Assembly: GCA_050694015.1 (NCBI GenBank)
Contig: JBOGWY010000154.1
Location: 1-32,493, forward strand
Direction: 5' to 3'
Source: JBOGWY01 sp050694015
Lineage (GTDB): Bacteria > Actinomycetota > CADDZG01 > WHSQ01
DNA length: 32,493 nt
Shown: piece by piece, positions 24,861 to 31,642 of the stretch
How positions within the stretch are numbered: the first letter of the stretch is position 1
Layout: each line of letters opens with the position of its first letter
Notes under the pieces: model-generated
What the model was told of the DNA's origin: nothing
What the model saw: the letters and a program-made list of their open reading frames with translations, nothing else
Database searches by the model: none
Position numbers and translations under genes: made by a program

Positions 24861-25747
24861 CCGCGTTCAGGTCCGGTTTCGTCGCCGTCGTCGGGCGTCC
24901 GAACGTCGGCAAGTCGACGCTCGTCAACGCGATCGTCGGGGGCAAGGTATCGATCACTTCCGACAAGCCACAAACCACCCGTAGCGCGATCCGCGGCATC
25001 CTCAATCGGGATGGCCTGCAGGTCGTGTTGATCGATACCCCCGGGTACCACAAGCCCCGCACGCTCCTCGGCTCTCGGCTGAACGAGGTCGTTCGCGACG
25101 CGTGGTCCGATGTCGATCTCGCGCTGTTCCTCGTCGACGGGAAGGCTCGTGTCGGTCGAGGCGACGCGAAGGTTGCCGAGGATCTCCGTCATGCCGAATG
25201 CCCGACCTTCTGTGTCGTGAACAAGGTCGACGTCATGAAGCCCGACGACATCGCAGTCGCGCTCGCGGCGGCCGCGGAGCTCGGCGATTTCGAGGAGTTC
25301 GTGCCCGTATCCGCGCGCACCGGTGATGGCGTCGAGCTATTGGCCGATCTCGCGATCGCCAGGATGCCCGAGGGCCCGATGTACTACCCGCCGGGCACGA
25401 GCACGGATCAGCCGCCGCCGTTGTTCGTGGCCGAGCTGGTGCGCGAGAAGCTGCTGAGCCGTACCCGTGAGGAGCTACCGCACTCGATCGCGGTGGTAAC
25501 CGAGGACTACGAGGAGCGCGACGACGGACTCCTCGAGATCCGCGCGAACATCTACGTCGAACGGGACTCGCAGAAGGGCATGGTCATCGGCAAAGGCGGC
25601 GCGGTCATCAGAGACGTGGGCACCGAAGCGCGCGAGGAGATCGAGACGCTCTTCGGCCGTAAGGTCTTTCTCGATCTGAGAGTGAAGGTCGAGAAGGACT
25701 GGCAACGGCGCGCGCACGCGCTCGAGCGGCTCGGCTTCGTAGGCTGA
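24857..25747 (+). CDS. era: GTPase Era
   Basis: A 296-residue GTPase that binds the 3' end of 16S rRNA during 30S assembly. The G domain has GRPNVGKST (G1), TTRSAIRG (G2), DTPGYHKP (G3), NKVD (G4) and SARTG (G5). The C-terminal KH domain includes VIGKGGAVIRDVGTEAREEI and LDLRVKVEKDWQRR. Full length. ATG 24857 overlaps the corC stop, and the TGA overlaps the ATG of the ABC transporter gene, so translation is coupled on both sides. Confidence 0.97.
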   Translation: MTAFRSGFVAVVGRPNVGKSTLVNAIVGGKVSITSDKPQTTRSAIRGILNRDGLQVVLIDTPGYHKPRTLLGSRLNEVVRDAWSDVDLALFLVDGKARVGRGDAKVAEDLRHAECPTFCVVNKVDVMKPDDIAVALAAAAELGDFEEFVPVSARTGDGVELLADLAIARMPEGPMYYPPGTSTDQPPPLFVAELVREKLLSRTREELPHSIAVVTEDYEERDDGLLEIRANIYVERDSQKGMVIGKGGAVIRDVGTEAREEIETLFGRKVFLDLRVKVEKDWQRRAHALERLGFVG

Positions 25748-26697
25748 TGGCGGCAGTCGCGTACGAGGTTCGCAATCTCCGCAAGACCTACTCCGACCCC
25801 CCCGTGGTGGCGAACGACGGCATCTCGTTCACGTGTCGGGTCGGCGAGGCGTTCGGGCTCCTCGGCGCGAACGGTGCCGGCAAGACCACGCTCGTGCGCC
25901 AGCTCGTCGGTTCGCTGTTGCCCACCGCCGGCGAGATCCGTCTCTTCGGCGAGTCCGTCCGTCCCGAGCGCAACGTCGGTCGGCTCGTGTCGTACCTGCC
26001 ACAAGGCATGCCGTCGCTCGGCGAGCTGCGGGTTGGGGAAGCGATCCGTTCGGTCGGGATGCTGCGCGGCTTGGGGAAGGTGATCGCCACGGCGGAGACC
26101 GAGGAGCTGATCGCTGCACTCCAGCTCGGAGGGATCGAGGACCGGCCGCTCCGTAAGCTCTCCGGCGGGCAACGCCGCTTGGTCCAGATCGGGATGAGTC
26201 TCGTCTGTCGGTTGCCCGTGCTGATCCTCGACGAGCCCACCGCCGACATCGATCCCGCGTTGCGGCAGAGGATCTGGGCGTTGATCGCGGACCGAGCGCG
26301 TTCCGGCGCCGCGGTGATCCTCGTGACGCACGACGTGGCCGAGGCCGAGCGCGTGCTGGATCGTGTCGCGATCCTCGATCGGGGCCGGGTCGTCGCCGCC
26401 GGTACCCCCGCCGAGCTGAAGGCCGATCTCGCACACCGGACGCGCCTCGAGGTTGTTGTCGCCGAGCCGAGCTCGACCAACGCTATCGAGATCGCACGAG
26501 TGATCGGCGACGGGGCCAAGATCGACGGGCGCCGCGTCAGCGGTTGGGTCCCAGCAGACGATGCCGTGCGCATGCTCGAGAAGCTCACGTCGTCGTTCAC
26601 AGCGGAAACTTTCGAGGACGTGCGCCTCGTTACACCGAGCCTGGAAGACGTCTATCTCGAGCTCGCGGGTCGCCACCTCGAGGAGAACGCATCGTGA
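25747..26697 (+). CDS. ABC transporter ATP-binding protein
   Basis: A 316-residue ABC ATPase of the DrrA/CcmA-like exporter group. Walker A is GANGAGKTT; the Q-loop region is YLPQGMPSLGEL; the signature is LSGGQRR; Walker B is VLILDEPTADIDP; the H-loop is VTHDVAEAE. After the core, a ~90-residue C-terminal extension (from about 225) resembles the DUF4162-type tail of such ATPases and ends SLEDVYLELAGRHL. The cargo is unknown. It is coupled to era upstream (TGATG) and to the permease downstream (GTGA). It is not part of the conserved era-recO neighbourhood, so this looks like a lineage-specific insertion into the operon. Confidence 0.93.
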   Translation: MAAVAYEVRNLRKTYSDPPVVANDGISFTCRVGEAFGLLGANGAGKTTLVRQLVGSLLPTAGEIRLFGESVRPERNVGRLVSYLPQGMPSLGELRVGEAIRSVGMLRGLGKVIATAETEELIAALQLGGIEDRPLRKLSGGQRRLVQIGMSLVCRLPVLILDEPTADIDPALRQRIWALIADRARSGAAVILVTHDVAEAERVLDRVAILDRGRVVAAGTPAELKADLAHRTRLEVVVAEPSSTNAIEIARVIGDGAKIDGRRVSGWVPADDAVRMLEKLTSSFTAETFEDVRLVTPSLEDVYLELAGRHLEENAS

Positions 26698-27443
26698 GCG
26701 CGACCAGCAGCAAGACCGAGCGCTTCATCGTGCTCCTCAGGATGCAGCTGGCACGCGTGCGCACCTCATGGCGTCCGTATCTGATCGTCTCTTCCGCGAT
26801 GCCGCTGGGGATCGCGGTGCTGATGCGGGCCATCATGACGCCGGGCCAGGTAGCGCGCTTCGGCGAACAGATCGTCGCCGGCTCCGTCGTTCTCGCGATC
26901 GCGATGACCGCCGTCGTGATGCTCGCGCAGCGCATGGCTGCGCTGAAGGAATCCGGCGCCCTCGAGTTCTATTCGAACCTCCCCGTGAAGAGAGGCGCCG
27001 TGATCACCACGGTGTTGATCTCGTTCGCGATCTTCTCGTTGCCGGGGACCATCATCGTGACGGTCCTCGGTGCGGAGCTCTTCGATCTGTCGCTCGCCGC
27101 CCTCTGGGCCGCGGTGCCGGTATGGGCTCTCGGCTCGTTCGCCCTTGCGGGGCTCGGCGTCGCGATCGGCCTCGGCGCGCCCGACGAGCAGCTCGCCGGC
27201 ATGTACTCCAACATCGCCATGATGGCCGTGTTGTTCCTGGGGATCCTGCCGGCCGCCAAAGTGCCGGCCTGGCTGGGTCCGTTGCGGGCGGTGCTCCCCT
27301 CGACCTACGCGGTCCGGGCGCTCAAGCCGGGGCTCGAGGGGACCGTCGCGGCCGCCCAGGTGTGGGATCTGCTGCTGCTCGCGTTCTTCGGAACGCTATT
27401 CTTCTGGGCCGTCCGGGGCCCGCTGTGGCCCAAGCCGGAGTAG
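26694..27443 (+). CDS. ABC-2 type transporter permease
   Basis: A 249-residue integral membrane protein with about six hydrophobic segments, including YLIVSSAMPLGIAVLMRAIM, IVAGSVVLAIAMTAVVMLA, GAVITTVLISFAIFSLPGTI, AVPVWALGSFALAGLGVAIG, IAMMAVLFLGILPAA and VWDLLLLAFFGTLFFW. The layout fits ABC-2 exporter permeases that pair with DrrA-like ATPases. GTG 26694 overlaps the ATPase TGA and has GAGGAG about 9 nt upstream; it gives the start MSATSSKTERFIVLLRMQLA. With the preceding ATPase it forms a two-gene exporter of unknown substrate. Confidence 0.9.
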   Translation: MSATSSKTERFIVLLRMQLARVRTSWRPYLIVSSAMPLGIAVLMRAIMTPGQVARFGEQIVAGSVVLAIAMTAVVMLAQRMAALKESGALEFYSNLPVKRGAVITTVLISFAIFSLPGTIIVTVLGAELFDLSLAALWAAVPVWALGSFALAGLGVAIGLGAPDEQLAGMYSNIAMMAVLFLGILPAAKVPAWLGPLRAVLPSTYAVRALKPGLEGTVAAAQVWDLLLLAFFGTLFFWAVRGPLWPKPE

Positions 27444-27453
27444 AGGAAGGCAT

Positions 27454-27663
27454 ATGCCCCAAGCGACCGTGAAGACCTACGACTCCGTCACCCGGACCGG
27501 CACGCTCGTGTCCGACGACGGCAGCAAGGAATATTCCGTCGACGCGGCCGCCATGGACTCGGGGATGTTCCGGTTCCTGAGGCCCGGCCAGAGGGTCACC
27601 TTCGATGTGGTCGAAGAGGAGGGCCGGACCGTCCTCCGCAACCTCCGGATCGGCATCTCCTAG
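27454..27663 (+). CDS. Small cold-shock-like (OB-fold) protein
   Basis: A 69-residue protein related to CspA-type cold-shock domains: ATVKTYDSVTRTGTLVSDDG corresponds to the csp GTVKWF...GFGFI...DG stretch, followed by FRFLRPGQRVTFDVVEEEGR. The aromatic RNA-binding motifs RNP1 and RNP2 of classical Csp proteins are degenerate, so nucleic-acid binding is plausible but not certain. AGGAAGG stands just upstream of ATG 27454, 10 nt after the permease gene, so it probably shares that transcript. The 97 nt after it hold only a weak CACC/GGTG hairpin. Confidence 0.82.
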   Translation: MPQATVKTYDSVTRTGTLVSDDGSKEYSVDAAAMDSGMFRFLRPGQRVTFDVVEEEGRTVLRNLRIGIS

Positions 27664-27760
27664 GGTCGTTTTGTCTGCACTTCACCACAGGTGAGGTGGG
27701 CGAGCTACGGACAGAACGGGGGCAGCAGGAGGCCCGGCCCCCCTGGAGAACATCTGGAGC

Positions 27761-28300
27761 ATGGCTCTCGTCACGCGTATCAGGTTCGTCGCGGCCCTGG
27801 CCTGTGTGCTGGCCACGACGGTCCTCGTCCCCGGCGCCGGCGCCCGACCGCTGATGCCCGCGGGGGTCGACTCCCGCTCCGCGATCGCGTGTCGTAGTTC
27901 GAGTTCGGTCCTCACGCTTCACAGCTTCCACATCGAAGCCGAGCCGTCGAAGAAGATCGTCCGCCGCGGACAGGTCTTCACCGTCACGATCACCGTCACG
28001 CGACCTGCACACGAGGACCCCGCCGACCTCGGCATCACCTACGAGCCGCCGATGTCCACGCCCGAGAAGGACGTGCGAGTCGGCATATCGCTGTGGACCG
28101 GCGAGCGGACGTACTTCTATTCGCTGGGACTTACCGACGCGAACGGTGAGGACAAGCTCAAGATCCGCGTCCCGAAGGACGCGGAGCCCGGCAAGGCGTA
28201 CGCGAGCGTGTCGGCGCAGAAGTGGATCAAGCAGGATTGCCCGGACATCCTCGAGTATGGATTCCGCGAGTACCCGGACTTCGTCGTAGTCGCTCCGTAG
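27761..28300 (+). CDS. Secreted protein of unknown function
   Basis: A 179-residue protein with a Sec signal peptide (RIRFVAALACVLATTVLVPG, cleavage probably after AGA near residue 28). The mature part is beta-rich and looks like a single immunoglobulin-like or transthyretin-like sandwich (VRRGQVFTVTITVTRP, GISLWTGERTYFYSLGLTDA, KLKIRVPKDAEPGKAYASVS). Two Cys (in IACRSS and KQDCPD) could form a disulfide. I do not recognise a named family. GGAGAA lies about 11 nt before the ATG. The TAG stop directly abuts the stop of the convergent glycerophosphodiesterase gene with no spacer. Confidence 0.75.
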   Translation: MALVTRIRFVAALACVLATTVLVPGAGARPLMPAGVDSRSAIACRSSSSVLTLHSFHIEAEPSKKIVRRGQVFTVTITVTRPAHEDPADLGITYEPPMSTPEKDVRVGISLWTGERTYFYSLGLTDANGEDKLKIRVPKDAEPGKAYASVSAQKWIKQDCPDILEYGFREYPDFVVVAP

Positions 28301-29317
28301 CTACTCGACGCAGGTCGCGAACGCCTTCTCCTTCGGCTGCTTGCCGTGCTCCTTGTACTTGACGTGCATCTCGCCCACGATTTCTTCGAGCAACGTCGGG
28401 CGGTCGGTCATGATCCCGTCGACGCCGTACGCGATCAGCCATCGCATCGTCTCGGCGTCGTTGATCGTCCACACGTGGACGGCGTAACCGCTGTTGTGCG
28501 CATCGGTGATGAAATCCGGCGTCACTACCGTCACTCCGTTGAACTCGATCGGTACCTGGAGCGCGTGGTGCCGAACGGTCGGCGCGCCGGGTAGAGGACC
28601 CTGCGTCGAGGCCCAGAACGCGCCCGTCTCGGCGGTGCCGGTCGCGGTCGACACGTCGGGCGCGAAGGTCTTGAACGCTTCCACGGCGTGGTCGAGGAAC
28701 GACACCACGATCGTGTCGGTGGTGCGGCCGAACTCCGCGAGCAGGTCGGCGAGCTCGCGCTCGTACGGCGTGGTCTCGGGAGCCGTCGCTTTGATCTCGA
28801 TATTGATGAAGTCCTTGGGGAAGATCTCGAGGACCTCGCGCAGCGTCGGGATGGTGAAGTCGTTCGGCTCGAACGCCGCGAGCTCGTCGGGGATCGGCCG
28901 CTCGCTCGTCGCGAAGCCGCGGTACGCATACGCCTCGTCGGGCGCGTCGTGACAGGTGCCACAGTCGGGAACGAACCAGTACGCCGCGTCCCGGGCCTTC
29001 ACCTGCTCGAGCGTCATCTCGTCGATGCGGCCGCTCCCGTCCGTGGTGCGGTTGACGGTAGCGTCGTGGATCACGACGAGCTCCCGGTCGGCGGTGGCGT
29101 GCACGTCGAGTTCGAGGACGTCGGCCCCCTTCTCTGTGGCGGTCTTGAACGCGAACAAAGTGTTGCTGGGAGCTTCGATCTCGCCGCCCTGGTGGGCGAT
29201 GTTCAGGACCCGGCGCTCGGGCCACGGGTTCTCGATCTGGCGCTTGAGGACGGCCGCCCCCGACGGCGTCGCCACGAGCGAGAACAGGAGAACGAAAAGG
29301 ACAGAACGTCTGAGCAT
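28301..29317 (-). CDS. Secreted glycerophosphodiester phosphodiesterase
   Basis: A 338-residue GDPD-family enzyme with a signal peptide (SVLFVLLFSLVATPSGAA). It should hydrolyse glycerophosphodiesters outside the membrane to glycerol-3-phosphate and an alcohol. The TIM-barrel landmarks are AHQGGEIEAPSNTLFAF (first catalytic His), LELDVHATADRELVVIHD (Glu, Asp and second His), RTTDGSG, FINIEIKA, VVSFLDH and VWTINDAETMRWLIAYGVDG then IMTDRP. An insertion after the second strand contains CGTCH (residues 119-123), formally a CXXCH pattern; disulfide or metal binding seems more likely than heme. It diverges from recO and abuts the secreted protein gene tail to tail. Confidence 0.92.
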   Translation of the reverse strand: MLRRSVLFVLLFSLVATPSGAAVLKRQIENPWPERRVLNIAHQGGEIEAPSNTLFAFKTATEKGADVLELDVHATADRELVVIHDATVNRTTDGSGRIDEMTLEQVKARDAAYWFVPDCGTCHDAPDEAYAYRGFATSERPIPDELAAFEPNDFTIPTLREVLEIFPKDFINIEIKATAPETTPYERELADLLAEFGRTTDTIVVSFLDHAVEAFKTFAPDVSTATGTAETGAFWASTQGPLPGAPTVRHHALQVPIEFNGVTVVTPDFITDAHNSGYAVHVWTINDAETMRWLIAYGVDGIMTDRPTLLEEIVGEMHVKYKEHGKQPKEKAFATCVE

Positions 29318-29383
29318 GGCGAAGGTTTCGTCGGGGGCCCGTGAAGTTCCTGTTCAATCCCGCGACTACGAGGGCCTCAGCCC

Positions 29384-29389
29384 TACGCT
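29384..29389 (+). promoter_or_regulatory. recO: Candidate leaderless -10 box for recO within an inverted repeat
   Basis: TACGCT lies 6 nt before ATG 29396, the leaderless spacing. It overlaps the inverted repeat CCTCAGC (29375-29381) / GCTGAGG (29387-29393), which could be an operator over the promoter or a chance palindrome. Confidence 0.42.
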
Positions 29390-29395
29390 GAGGGC

Positions 29396-30118
29396 ATGCC
29401 GGGGCTCTACAAGGACGAGGGAATCGTCCTCAAGACGATCAAGCTGGGCGAGGCCGACCGCATCGTCACGATCTTCACGCGCAACAACGGGAAGGTCCGG
29501 GCGGTCGCGAAGGGGATCCGCAAGACCAAGAGCCGCTTCGGCGCACGCCTCGAGCCGTTCACGCACGCTCATCTGATGATCTACAAGGGCCGCAACCTCG
29601 ACACGATCACCGGCGTCGACATCCTCACGTCGTTCGATCAGATACGGACCGACTACCGGCGGCTCACCGCGGCGTCGGCACTGGCAGAGATCGTCGAGAA
29701 GATCACGCCCGAACGCGAGAAGGCGTTCTCCACCTACTCGTTGTTGCTCGGGGGCCTCGAAGCGCTCGCCGCGAACAAGGTCGACACACTCGTGCCGGCG
29801 TTCCTCGTGAAGCTGTTGTCGCTGTCGGGCTATCACCCGCAGCTATCGGTGTGCGCGGGATGCGGCGGCCGGGGGCCGCTCGGAGCGTTCAGCCCGCACT
29901 TCGGCGGCGCGGTGTGCGACGGGTGTTGGCGCGAGGACCGTGACTCGATGCGCCTCGATGCCGACCGGATCGAGCTTCTCGCGCGCCTGTTGCGGCGGGA
30001 GTTCGGCGAGGTCGGGGATCCCATGGCCGTCGGCGAGGTGACCCAGGCGCTCCGGCGTTACGCCGAGTACCACCTCGAGCGACCGCTCCGGAGCCTGCAG
30101 CTGCTCGCCACCGCGTAG
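29396..30118 (+). CDS. recO: DNA repair protein RecO
   Basis: A 240-residue RecO, the mediator that loads RecA onto SSB-coated DNA with RecR. The N-terminal OB fold reads YKDEGIVLKTIKLGEADRIV, then FTRNNGKVRAVAKGIRKTKS. The helical middle is followed by a zinc finger with CAGCGG and CDGC, and the C-terminal segment LRRYAEYHLERPLRSLQLL. Length is normal. No Shine-Dalgarno; a leaderless-type promoter precedes it. recO followed by uppS is the usual actinobacterial order. Confidence 0.95.
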   Translation: MPGLYKDEGIVLKTIKLGEADRIVTIFTRNNGKVRAVAKGIRKTKSRFGARLEPFTHAHLMIYKGRNLDTITGVDILTSFDQIRTDYRRLTAASALAEIVEKITPEREKAFSTYSLLLGGLEALAANKVDTLVPAFLVKLLSLSGYHPQLSVCAGCGGRGPLGAFSPHFGGAVCDGCWREDRDSMRLDADRIELLARLLRREFGEVGDPMAVGEVTQALRRYAEYHLERPLRSLQLLATA

Positions 30119-30130
30119 GGTCTTCTCTCT

Positions 30131-30802
30131 ATGGGCATAGAAGGTGTGCCGCCCGAGCGCGTCCCGTCTCATGTCGCGCTGATCATGGACGGCAACGGCC
30201 GCTGGGCCGAACAGCGAGGACTCAAGCGTTCGCAGGGCCACGAAGCGGGGGAGCGTGGGCTGTTCGACGTCGTCGAGGGCGCGCTGGAGGCGGACATCCG
30301 CTACCTCTCCGCGTACGCGTTCTCGACCGAGAACTGGTCGCGGCCCTCCGACGAGGTCGAGTTCCTCCTCAACTTCAACCGCAAGCTGCTCCGGCAGCGA
30401 CGCGACGATATGAATGAGCGCGGCGTGCGCATCCGTCGCATCGGTCGCCGCGATCCCGTGCCGCAGGACGTGCTCGACGAGTTCGACGCGGCCGAGGAGA
30501 AAACGAAACACAACACGCGCATGGACCTGATGGTGTGCTTCAACTATGGGGGCCGGGCCGAGATCGAAGACGCCGCGGCCGAGGGCGACATCGCGTCGAA
30601 CCTCTATGCCCCCGACCTGCCCGACGTCGACCTGATGATCCGCACGTCCGGCGAGATGCGCACGTCGAACTTCCTGCTGTGGCAAGCCGCGTACGCGGAG
30701 CTTTACTTCACCGAAACGCTGTGGCCCGACTTCGATCGCCACGCACTGTGGGCGGCGCTGCGCGACTACGCCGGTCGGGATCGCCGCTTCGGAGGCCTGT
30801 GA
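30131..30802 (+). CDS. uppS: Isoprenyl (undecaprenyl/decaprenyl) diphosphate synthase
   Basis: A 223-residue cis-prenyltransferase that makes the polyprenyl diphosphate carrier for cell-wall synthesis. The motifs are ALIMDGNGRWAEQRG (catalytic Asp), GHEAGERGLFDVVEGAL, YLSAYAFSTENWSRP, VDLMIRTSGEMRTSNFLLWQ and AELYFTETLWPDF then RDRRFGGL. It is slightly shorter than typical family members at the N-terminus and middle but has every catalytic motif. Chain length of the product cannot be read from the sequence. ATG 30131 is 12 nt after recO; TAGGGT, formed by the recO stop, could act as a further -10 (9 nt before the ATG). Confidence 0.94.
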   Translation: MGIEGVPPERVPSHVALIMDGNGRWAEQRGLKRSQGHEAGERGLFDVVEGALEADIRYLSAYAFSTENWSRPSDEVEFLLNFNRKLLRQRRDDMNERGVRIRRIGRRDPVPQDVLDEFDAAEEKTKHNTRMDLMVCFNYGGRAEIEDAAAEGDIASNLYAPDLPDVDLMIRTSGEMRTSNFLLWQAAYAELYFTETLWPDFDRHALWAALRDYAGRDRRFGGL

Positions 30803-30807
30803 CCTCC

Positions 30808-30854
30808 TTCTAGTCGGACGTTCGGGCGCCACACGCCCATTAGTACGACTAGAA
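30808..30854. terminator. Nested hairpin between convergent uppS and mscS-like genes
   Basis: TTCTAGTCGGAC (30808-30819) pairs with GTACGACTAGAA (30843-30854) with one mismatch. Inside, GGGCG (30824-30828) pairs with CGCCC (30834-30838). It fills the whole gap between two convergent genes, so a bidirectional terminator is the natural reading. There is no T-run, so rho-independent function is not assured. Confidence 0.6.
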
Positions 30855-30861
30855 CGCGAGG

Positions 30862-31575
30862 TTAGCCGGGGGCGCCGCCTTCGCTCGGGCCCGGAGCTTG
30901 CTTGCCGGGCTTCGGCTCCTCGGTGGGCTCCTCTTCGGGTTCGCCCGTCTTCTCGGCGCGCGCGCCGGGTCCGACCGCCGACGCGAGCACACCTGCATTC
31001 GGAAGCATCACGGCCCCCCGCTCGGTCGTGATGTGCACGTAGAACAACGTCATGTCGGTGATGTCGCCTTCGTATTCCCCCAGCGCGCCCTTCAGGTACA
31101 CGCGATCGCTCACCGAGAACGGCCGCACGAGCATCAACACGATCCCGGCGAAGAAGTTACCGAGCGTCTGCTGCGCCGCGATACCGAGCATGACGCCGGT
31201 GAGCGCGCCACCGAACAAGAGGCTGCCGGGCTGTACCTTGAGGATGCCCAGGACGCCGAGCGCGACGATCAGGTAACCGAACGCGTTGATCAGGAATGAG
31301 ATCGGCGTGCCCTTGGTCTTGCCCTGGAGCCGGTCGGCGGCCGCCGCGTGTACCGCCCGACCGAACGCCCTCACGATGATGACGCCACCGATCAGGAAGA
31401 CGAGAGCACCGATCGCCCCGATCTTGTCGTCGAACGTGAAGTCGTTATCACGTCTGACTGTCCACACCGCGTTGATCGTGATGCCGGCGGCGGCGATCAG
31501 GATGCCGACGAGGCCTCGGATCACGTGGGGCCGGGCCGCCGCTCGCCGCTCCGCCGAGCCCATCGTTAGCTGCAT
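30862..31575 (-). CDS. Small MscS-like mechanosensitive channel protein
   Basis: A 237-residue membrane protein of the MscS superfamily. Three N-terminal hydrophobic helices (VIRGLVGILIAAAGITINAV; IGAIGALVFLIGGVIIVRAF; FLINAFGYLIVALGVLGIL) are followed by the pore-helix region GALTGVMLGIAAQQTLGNFF. The beginning of the beta domain reads RPFSVSDRVYLKG, then GDITDMTLFYVHITTERGAV and MLPNAGVLASAVG. The large C-terminal vestibule domain is missing and is replaced by a charged Pro/Glu/Lys tail (EPEEEPTEEPKPGKQAPGP). ATG 31575 is chosen because a leaderless-type -10 (TACCCT) lies 7 nt upstream; ATG 31563 is an alternative. It probably relieves osmotic stress. Confidence 0.88.
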   Translation of the reverse strand: MQLTMGSAERRAAARPHVIRGLVGILIAAAGITINAVWTVRRDNDFTFDDKIGAIGALVFLIGGVIIVRAFGRAVHAAAADRLQGKTKGTPISFLINAFGYLIVALGVLGILKVQPGSLLFGGALTGVMLGIAAQQTLGNFFAGIVLMLVRPFSVSDRVYLKGALGEYEGDITDMTLFYVHITTERGAVMLPNAGVLASAVGPGARAEKTGEPEEEPTEEPKPGKQAPGPSEGGAPG

Positions 31576-31582
31576 GCGCGGC

Positions 31583-31588
31583 AGGGTA
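31583..31588 (-). promoter_or_regulatory. Candidate leaderless -10 box for the MscS-like gene
   Basis: On the minus strand TACCCT lies 7 nt before ATG 31575, the same geometry as at lepA. No Shine-Dalgarno is present for this ATG. Confidence 0.4.
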
Positions 31589-31642
31589 CCGGGTTCGGAC
31601 GGCGAAGCCTCAACGCAGATCGACCCCCCGGAGGCCCCCGAC

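Noticed and set aside
25552..26676. Long minus-strand open frame opposite era and the ABC ATPase
   Set aside because: Shadow frame; the plus strand carries complete era and ABC ATPase motifs.
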